From Elusimicrobia bacterium RIFOXYB2_FULL_48_7 (GTDB lineage Bacteria > Elusimicrobiota > Endomicrobiia > CG1-02-37-114 > XYA2-FULL-39-19), in assembly GCA_001800495.1 (NCBI GenBank), contig MGVM01000017.1:9924-16013 (forward strand): 6,090 bases of DNA, written 5' to 3'. Both the position numbers and the translations under genes were made by a program. The notes below the pieces were generated by a model. That model had not been told where the DNA came from, did not search any database, and worked only from the letters and a program-made list of their open reading frames with translations. Positions within the stretch are counted from its first letter, which is position 1; every line of letters starts with the position of its first letter. Below, one piece after another: positions 1-5,152 of the stretch.

Positions 1-290
1 AAAAGAGTTCCGGCAGGGCTGAGCTTGGTTATAAAGGCATCTGTTGACGGCGCTGACCTATTTGCGTCGAAAATACCCGCCGCGCCCGTGCCCGGGAAAC
101 TGTCTGATACTGTTAATCCCGTAAGATAAACATTCCCTGCACTATCCACCGCAATAGCGTTCACCCGGTCTTCATTAGCGCCGCCCAGATAGGTGGAATA
201 CATTAAGGAAGGGGTTATTCCCAGGGAATTAGTAAGCAAGCTTGAAAGTAAAATTGCACATAAACAGATAATCTTTAAAATGGTTTTCAT
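1..290 (-). CDS. SBBP-repeat (beta-propeller) secreted protein, N-terminal part
   Basis: This open frame starts at the ATG at 290-288 and runs off the left edge, so only 96 residues are visible. The N-terminus looks like a signal peptide: Lys at 2 and 6, then a hydrophobic stretch over residues 7-19, with cleavage probably near residues 20-25, so export is predicted. Residues 30-66 match the SBBP repeat (a seven-bladed beta-propeller-type repeat): YSTYLGG, then an acidic pair, IAVDSAGNVYLTG and a Ser-Phe-Pro end. A second unit begins with DAFITKLSPAGTL. Cys 9 and Cys 11 lie too early in the hydrophobic core to form a convincing lipobox. There is no good Shine-Dalgarno site before the ATG (the upstream bases are CATTCCCAAAATT). 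SBBP proteins are usually long, cell-surface or extracellular, and of unknown binding partner. The gene follows the cyclase in the same direction after 94 bases, and may have its own promoter. Confidence 0.85.
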   Translation of the reverse strand, partial: MKTILKIICLCAILLSSLLTNSLGITPSLMYSTYLGGANEDRVNAIAVDSAGNVYLTGLTVSDSFPGTGAAGIFDANRSAPSTDAFITKLSPAGTL

Positions 291-309
291 AATTTTGGGA
301 ATGATTTTT

Positions 310-329
310 GTAGTTGCCCATTTATGGGC
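310..329 (+). repeat. REP unit, left arm
   Basis: GTAG lies at 310-313, followed by TT and a hairpin at 316-329: GCCCA and TGGGC pair around the loop TTTA. Pair C319-G326 differs from the right arm. Confidence 0.65.
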
Positions 330-349
330 GCCTTTTAAAAGTCAAAACA

Positions 350-369
350 GCCGATAAATCGGCAACTAC
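350..369 (-). repeat. REP unit, right arm (inverted)
   Basis: Read on the minus strand, GTAG lies at 369-366, followed by TT and a hairpin at 363-350: GCCGA and TCGGC pair around TTTA. The corresponding pair is G-C instead of C-G, so the stem is kept. The hairpin lies 22 bases past the cyclase stop codon and is followed by TGTTTTGACTTTT. It could therefore also slow or weakly terminate transcription of the operon, but the stem is short and the T-run is broken. Confidence 0.65.
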
Positions 370-384
370 ATTTAATATTGGTAT

Positions 385-1479
385 TTATTTTTTTGAGATT
401 GAAAATACTTCTACCGGCGCCAGGATATTTTTGAAAGAGAGTTTTCCTTTTGTCACCGCGGCGAAAGGGAACTCTCCGGAAAAACCGGCTTTTTCTATGG
501 TTTCAGCTATGGTCAGGATTTCCCCGGCTCCCGCGTAGGAACACAGGCGGCTGGCCAGGTTTACAGTATGGCCCAGGGCCGTGTACTCCATGCGGTTGTG
601 CGTTCCGTAGGCGCCTACCACTGTTTCGCCTGTGGCTATCCCTACACCCAGCAGCCGGTAGGGGCGGCCTTTGGCCGAGCGTTCATCCACCCATCTCTGG
701 TGCGCCTCCTGGATGTAAACGGAAGCATGCAGGGCGCGGCGGCAATGGTCTTCCTGGCGGAATGGCGCGCCGAACAAAGCCATAAATCCGTCACCCTGCA
801 GCGAGCTTATCATCCCGTCTGATTCTTCAACGCAATCCACCATGACTTCAAGGAAAGAGTTAAGGGTTTCCTGGATCTCCTGCGGGTTCAGCTCATTGGA
901 CAGGCTGGTGAAACCGCGCATGTCGGCGAATAATACCGTCAGTTCACGGCTTTCCATTTTAAGGAACTCGCTTGTCGGCCTTTGTTTCATGATCTCCGCG
1001 ACTTTAGGCGACACAAAACGGGAGAACATGTATTCCAGGAACCCGTTTTTATTTTTCAGGTACTCTTTTGCGGCCTTAAGCGCCAGGTGCGTTTCTATGC
1101 GGGCCTGCATTTCCTCAAACTGGAAGGGCTTGGTTATGTAATCCACTCCGCCCATGCCGAAAGCTTTTACTTTATCAAGCGGTTCGTTCAGGGCGCTCAT
1201 AAAAATAACGGGGATATCTTTCAATTTATCGTCAGCTTTCAAATGCCGGCACACTTCATAGCCGTTCATTTCAGGCATGTTGATGTCAAGGAGGATAAGG
1301 TCGGGCGGATCGTTGCGGGCCGCTTGAAGCGCGAGTTCCCCGCTGATGGCGGCCCTGATCTTGTAACGGCATTCTTTAAGCATTGCGAAAAGCAGCTCCA
1401 GGTTTGCGGGTGTATCGTCAACAACAAGGATCTTGGGAGCGTCCTGCCGGCTGGTAGTATCATAGTTCACGGAGTACAT
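385..1479 (-). CDS. Response regulator with class III adenylate/guanylate cyclase domain
   Basis: Numbering is from the ATG at 1479 (364 residues). Residues 15-135 are a receiver domain: acidic pair D21/D22, phospho-acceptor D65 in LLDINMP, S95 in the switch position and K117 in TKPF. A helical linker (135-170) leads into a cyclase homology domain from about 176 to 345. Metal-binding aspartates are D186 (VLFADMRGFT) and D230 (QGDGFMALFGAP). The transition-state pair N307/R311 (VNLASR) is present. By motif alignment, the purine-selecting Lys is Ser226 and the second selecting residue (usually Asp or Thr) is His304. Substrate is therefore uncertain: ATP is the family default, but GTP or a weak enzyme is possible. 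There are no transmembrane segments, so it is cytosolic and probably acts as a homodimer. The start overlaps the hybrid kinase end by 20 bases. A GTG at 1470 is better spaced from GGGAAGG (1486-1480) and may be the true start, giving 361 residues. The stop is TAA. It is the only visible output of the operon. Confidence 0.9.
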   Translation of the reverse strand: MYSVNYDTTSRQDAPKILVVDDTPANLELLFAMLKECRYKIRAAISGELALQAARNDPPDLILLDINMPEMNGYEVCRHLKADDKLKDIPVIFMSALNEPLDKVKAFGMGGVDYITKPFQFEEMQARIETHLALKAAKEYLKNKNGFLEYMFSRFVSPKVAEIMKQRPTSEFLKMESRELTVLFADMRGFTSLSNELNPQEIQETLNSFLEVMVDCVEESDGMISSLQGDGFMALFGAPFRQEDHCRRALHASVYIQEAHQRWVDERSAKGRPYRLLGVGIATGETVVGAYGTHNRMEYTALGHTVNLASRLCSYAGAGEILTIAETIEKAGFSGEFPFAAVTKGKLSFKNILAPVEVFSISKK

Positions 1480-4400
1480 CCTTCCCGAGCAAATTAAGTA
1501 TGTTTTGTGTTTCAAACCTGCCGGCAAACCCGAGCAAGGCCCCGGCAAGGGGTTTATCATGCAATTCCACGCGGCCTGAGAGCTCAAGCAAAAGCTGAAA
1601 ATCCCCGTTGACGGCAGCTTCGCGAAGCTGGGAAATAAGTTCTTCAGGCAGGCTGGCCGGGACATTGCGTTTCAATGCTTCCATGTCATAGGCCGGGCCG
1701 GCCGCACCCGGGGTTGTTTCTTCATAAATGTATTCCGCGTTAAGCAGGTTCCGCATCTTGGCGAGGAGTTCCGATTCCCTGAAGGGCTTGAGAATTATAT
1801 CGTCGGCTTCGCCCTTGTGCGCTCCCGGGTCAGTATCTTCAAAAATGCTGGCGGTCACCGCGATAATTTTTACTTCCTTGCCGCCGGCGCTGGCGCGGAT
1901 GCGCCGCATGGCTTCATAGCCGTCCATCACCGGCATCCGCAAATCCATCAGCACTATTTGCGGCTGCCATGCTTCAAACTGCTTAAAAGCGTCTTCGCCG
2001 TCAACCGCCTGGCGGACATTAAAACCTATGGAACCCAGCAGCTGGGATATAAATTCACGGTTGTCTTCTTTATCATCAACGGCCAGCACCCGGTAATCCG
2101 GCTGGCCTGGTTTAAGGCCTGTCACATGGCGCGGGTGCGCATTTCCGCTTACAAGCGCGGGTGATGACTTTTTCAGGGCGATATTCAAGCTGAAAATGCT
2201 TCCCCGGCCCGGCCGGCTTTTTACCGTGATATCGCCATCCATCAGGCGCGCGTATTCACGGCTTATGGCCAGCCCCAGGCCTGTCCCGGCGCCGGCTGTT
2301 TTGCCCGCCTGCGCCTGCTCAAACGGATGAAACATGCGGGTTAATTCCCGGGCTTCTATGCCGGGGCCCGTATCTTCAACTTCAGCTGTCAGGCGCAATT
2401 CCCGCTCTGCCTCGGGTTCACTGCCGGAAGCTGCCGCGCCCAAACGCAAGGTAACCGCGCCTGTCCCGGTGAATTTTATGGCATTGCTTAGCAGGTTAAG
2501 AAGTATCTGGCGGAGTTTGCTTTCGTCTGATTCCACAAAGCGCGGCAATTCAGGATTTCTTTCCACCACAAACCGCAGGCCCTTGGCTTCGGCGCGCGGC
2601 CGGAGCATTTTTTCAACATCATCAATTACCGAGTAAATATCGAAGGCCGACGGGTTCATTGTCGCCCGGCCGGCTTCCGCTTTTGCCATTTCAAGTATAT
2701 CGTTTATAAGCGCCAGCAGGTGTTCCCCGCTGCGGTTGATGGTCTCGATCTGCTGTTTTTGCTTCGGCGTGGCATCCGCGTCCCGGCGCATTAACTGGGA
2801 AAAACCAATTATGGCGTTCATCGGGGTGCGTATCTCGTGCGACATGTTCGCCAGGAAAACACTTTTAGCGCGGTTTGCCGCCTCGGCCGCTTTCTTGGCC
2901 TGGAGCAGTTCACCCTCGAACCGCTTGCTCTCGGTGATGTCCTCTATGGCCAGGAGGATGATCTTCTCTTTTCCCAGCACTCTTTTTATCTGCCGCGCGT
3001 TCAAAAGCATTATGCGCCTGCCGATGCCGGCAAAATCGTGTTCTACTTCATAGTTGTCAAAGGTTGTTCTTTGGGGAAGAATAGTTTCCAGCAGTTCCCT
3101 CAGCCCGGGGATATCCCATTGTTTATTGCCCAAATCATAAATCAGCTGGCCTTCGGTCTCTTCCGGTTTTACCTTAAACACATCATAGAACGAACGGCTG
3201 GCAGACAGCACTCTTAAGTCCTGGTCCAGGGCAATCAATGGTTCGCGCACCGTGTTGATAATACTTTCAGCGTATTCCTGGGAATTATTTCCGTTTCTTT
3301 TCCAATAAACTCTGTTTTCTTCAGAAATTTTAGATTCGTTTTCCTGCAATGTAAGGGTAAAGGTGGTCTCTTGGCCCGGCTTGCTTTTAACCTGGATATC
3401 TCCACCCAGGCCCTCCACCAGCCTTTTAACTATTGCCAGGCCGATACCCGAACCCTCCACCTGCCCGGTAAAATATTTTTCTACCTGGTAAAACTTTTCG
3501 AATATCCGCGTGTGTTCTTCACCCGGTATGCCCGGGCCGTTGTCAGTAACCGAGATTTCTATTTTCCCCTGTTCTTTTTTCGCCGCAACCAGGATTTTCA
3601 CGGTTTCCTTGTCGCTGAATTTAACGGCATTCTCAAATAAATTGTCCATGATCAGGTCAAGATACACCCTGTTCGCTGTCAGGAGTATATTGTCCGGGCA
3701 ATTAACGGCTATTTCTATTTTTTTAGGCCCGGAGCGTTTAATCAATGCCTCAGTAATTGAATGAAGGTATGCTTTAAGTTCCAGGGTTTCTTTTAACTGG
3801 GCCATATTCTGGCTGTAGGCCATATTAAAACCAAGCAGTTTCCCCACTAACTCCTTGAGTGAAAGAGCCCTGTTAGAGAGGGAATGAACCACTTCCTGCT
3901 GTTCTTTATTCAAAACACCCAGGACCCCTTCTTCAAGCATTGAGCCATACTCAATAATAACCATCAAAGGGTTGCGGAGTTTATGCGAAATAAGGTCCAG
4001 GAAATTCTGTTTCAGCCGTTCTTCATTGCGCGCGTCGGTAACATCGCGCAAAACAAAAACAATACTTGAAAGTTCTCCGGCCTGGTTTTTTATCGCGCCC
4101 AGGTTCGCCTCCAGGTATAATGCCCTGGCCGTTTCTGTTTCTTCGCGCACAATATCAAAGGTTTTTCCGGGAATGGATAAATCAGAAAATTTTTCCCTGG
4201 CTATGGAAACGGAGTAGTTCTTAAAGACCGCTTCAAACAGGTTAACCCCAGCCGGCCCGGCAATAGCCAGGTATCTCCTGGCTGAGGCGTTGCTTTCTTT
4301 AATTATCCAGTCCGGGCCGCAAATAACGATGCCATCGCTCATTTCATCGATCACGGCCTTGAATTTTTCCTTTTCGTCCAACTGGCGGCGGTAATAACTT

Positions 4401-4774
4401 ATTTTGAGTATAGACCTGACTCTTGCCTGCAGTTCAGTCTTATCAATGGGCTTTGAGATAAAATCGTCACAGCCCGCCTCCAGCGCTTTCACCCGGTCTT
4501 CTACTTCCCGTAAGGCCGTGATCATGACCACGGGAATATCGCTGGTATTCCTGTCTTCCCTTATTTTTTTCAATACCTCATAACCGTTCATCCCAGGCAT
4601 CATTATGTCCAGCAGCACCAGGCTGATTTTACTGCCATTAATAAGTTTTTCCAGCGCTTCTTCGCCGGTTACCGCCTGGACAAGCTCATAATCCTGCCCG
4701 GCAAGATGAGCTTCTAGAAGTTCAAGATTTTGTGGCTGGTCGTCAACAATTAAAATGACCGGCTTGCCGCTCAT
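1460..4774 (-). CDS. Double-core hybrid sensor histidine kinase (REC-PAS-HK-PAS-HK-REC)
   Basis: This 1104-residue cytosolic protein has no transmembrane segment. In order: REC1 1-125 (D11/D12, phospho-acceptor D56, T86, K108); PAS1 about 135-248; HisKA1 about 255-320 with H264; HATPase1 about 365-478 (N-box N378-N382, G1 DNGPGI from 411, G2 GSGIGLA from 441); PAS2 about 498-615; coiled linker; HisKA2 with H646 in SHEIRTP; HATPase2 about 750-868 (N760-N764, DTGPGI from 801, GTGLGLA from 830); REC2 894-1012 (D900/D901, D944 in LMDLRMP, T974, K996); and a helical tail 1039-1098. Both ATP-binding sites look intact. The first H-box is unusual, with Lys265 after the His and Asn268. The layout looks like a fusion of a REC-PAS kinase with a PAS-kinase-REC protein, joined near residues 478-498. 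The start ATG overlaps the previous stop as ATGA, with GGAG 8 bases upstream. Expected role: autophosphorylation and relay to REC2 or to partner receivers. Confidence 0.95.
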   Translation of the reverse strand: MSGKPVILIVDDQPQNLELLEAHLAGQDYELVQAVTGEEALEKLINGSKISLVLLDIMMPGMNGYEVLKKIREDRNTSDIPVVMITALREVEDRVKALEAGCDDFISKPIDKTELQARVRSILKISYYRRQLDEKEKFKAVIDEMSDGIVICGPDWIIKESNASARRYLAIAGPAGVNLFEAVFKNYSVSIAREKFSDLSIPGKTFDIVREETETARALYLEANLGAIKNQAGELSSIVFVLRDVTDARNEERLKQNFLDLISHKLRNPLMVIIEYGSMLEEGVLGVLNKEQQEVVHSLSNRALSLKELVGKLLGFNMAYSQNMAQLKETLELKAYLHSITEALIKRSGPKKIEIAVNCPDNILLTANRVYLDLIMDNLFENAVKFSDKETVKILVAAKKEQGKIEISVTDNGPGIPGEEHTRIFEKFYQVEKYFTGQVEGSGIGLAIVKRLVEGLGGDIQVKSKPGQETTFTLTLQENESKISEENRVYWKRNGNNSQEYAESIINTVREPLIALDQDLRVLSASRSFYDVFKVKPEETEGQLIYDLGNKQWDIPGLRELLETILPQRTTFDNYEVEHDFAGIGRRIMLLNARQIKRVLGKEKIILLAIEDITESKRFEGELLQAKKAAEAANRAKSVFLANMSHEIRTPMNAIIGFSQLMRRDADATPKQKQQIETINRSGEHLLALINDILEMAKAEAGRATMNPSAFDIYSVIDDVEKMLRPRAEAKGLRFVVERNPELPRFVESDESKLRQILLNLLSNAIKFTGTGAVTLRLGAAASGSEPEAERELRLTAEVEDTGPGIEARELTRMFHPFEQAQAGKTAGAGTGLGLAISREYARLMDGDITVKSRPGRGSIFSLNIALKKSSPALVSGNAHPRHVTGLKPGQPDYRVLAVDDKEDNREFISQLLGSIGFNVRQAVDGEDAFKQFEAWQPQIVLMDLRMPVMDGYEAMRRIRASAGGKEVKIIAVTASIFEDTDPGAHKGEADDIILKPFRESELLAKMRNLLNAEYIYEETTPGAAGPAYDMEALKRNVPASLPEELISQLREAAVNGDFQLLLELSGRVELHDKPLAGALLGFAGRFETQNILNLLGKDVLREL
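1480..1486 (-). promoter_or_regulatory. Ribosome binding site for the cyclase gene (bears on its start)
   Basis: On the minus strand GGGAAGG (1486-1480) directly abuts the ATG at 1479, which is too close for that ATG. It lies exactly 9 bases before an in-frame GTG at 1470. The same heptamer lies 9 bases before the ATG of the stand-alone receiver gene, which favours the GTG. The site is inside the hybrid kinase coding sequence, suggesting translational coupling. Confidence 0.5.
2933..3078 (-). repeat. Duplicated PAS-end segment, copy in the hybrid kinase
   Basis: These 146 bases align without gaps to 5945-6090 at 123 of 146 positions (84%, counted by hand). They encode residues 566-614 of the hybrid kinase. 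Similarity drops sharply downstream, where the linker and HisKA begin. Confidence 0.85.
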
Positions 4775-5151
4775 AATGTTTTCTCCACGGTAATATAACT
4801 GTTAATTTCTTTTATAAAGGTGCGCGTGTTTATCGGCTTGCCTATAAACCAGCTGTTAGCGATCTCTTTTATTTCTTCCTTGCCTTCCGCCATCACGGAA
4901 GCCGTAACAAAAATAATGGGAATATCGCGGGTTGTTTTGTCTTTGCGCAATATCAGGGCGGCTTCGGAACCGCGCATGTCCGGAAGCCGCACATCCATAA
5001 GTATCACGTCCGGTTTTTCTTTCTTTGCCGCGGCAATACCGCTGGAAGCATTTTCAGCTTCAAATACTTCGAAACCGGCAACCTCCAGCAGGTCTTTTTC
5101 CAGCAGGAGATTGTTGCTATTATCGTCAATAACCAGCGCTTTCCTTTTCAT
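4771..5151 (-). CDS. Stand-alone response regulator receiver (CheY/DivK-like)
   Basis: The 126-residue protein is a single receiver domain with no output domain. The acidic pair is D9/D10, the phospho-acceptor is D53 in ILMDVRLP, the switch Thr is T83 in FVTAS, and the conserved Lys is K105 in GKPI. All residues needed for phosphorylation are therefore present. Helix 4 is slightly unusual (KEEIKEIANSW), where many receivers have a Gly-Ala-Asp-Asp turn. Such proteins act as phosphate shuttles or by protein-protein contact in the cytosol. It starts 1 base after the stop of the upstream kinase, with GGGAAGG 9 bases before the ATG, and its TGA overlaps the next ATG by 4 bases. The likely partner is the upstream kinase, which lacks its own receiver in the visible part, but either core of the hybrid kinase could also phosphorylate it. 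Confidence 0.93.
   Translation of the reverse strand: MKRKALVIDDNSNNLLLEKDLLEVAGFEVFEAENASSGIAAAKKEKPDVILMDVRLPDMRGSEAALILRKDKTTRDIPIIFVTASVMAEGKEEIKEIANSWFIGKPINTRTFIKEINSYITVEKTL
4783..4786 (-). promoter_or_regulatory. Ribosome binding site for the hybrid kinase
   Basis: GGAG (4786-4783, minus strand) lies 8 bases before the ATG at 4774, inside the end of the receiver gene. It fixes the start at the ATGA overlap. Confidence 0.7.
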
Positions 5152-5152
5152 A

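Larger units (their letters stand above)
309..370. repeat. Inverted REP pair (BIME-like element)
   Basis: Positions 309-318 (TGTAGTTGCC) and 361-370 (GGCAACTACA) form a perfect 10-bp inverted repeat. The similarity runs inward over 21 bases per arm with 19 matches. Each arm is GTAG, then TT, then a small hairpin. This is the layout of REP sequences mobilised by RAYT (TnpA_REP) transposases: a GTAG tetranucleotide next to a stem-loop. The 20 bases between the arms contain the palindrome CTTTTAAAAG (332-341). The element fills most of the gap between the cyclase and SBBP genes. No transposase is present in the window, so any RAYT would have to act in trans. It could also be called a very small MITE. 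Confidence 0.75.

Noticed and set aside
329..343. TTGACT on the minus strand (about 346-341) as a -35 box for the SBBP gene
   Set aside because: The nearest -10-like AT-rich hexamers lie only 13-15 bases on, the spacing is poor, and they lie inside the REP hairpin.
309..370. The inverted repeat as a classical Rho-independent terminator
   Set aside because: The long arms are separated by 42 bases, the small stems have only about 5 pairs, and no uninterrupted T-run follows either on the minus strand. Weak attenuation remains possible.
982..1497. Plus-strand open frame of 171 codons
   Set aside because: It is antisense to the REC-cyclase gene, with no recognisable domain and no SD-supported start. 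The same holds for the other plus-strand frames, for example 5505-6065 and 568-822.
385..1665. A longer, 426-residue version of the cyclase starting at the ATG at 1665
   Set aside because: It would overlap the hybrid kinase by 206 bases. The extra 62 residues look like no domain, and the receiver fold starts just after the later starts at 1479/1470.
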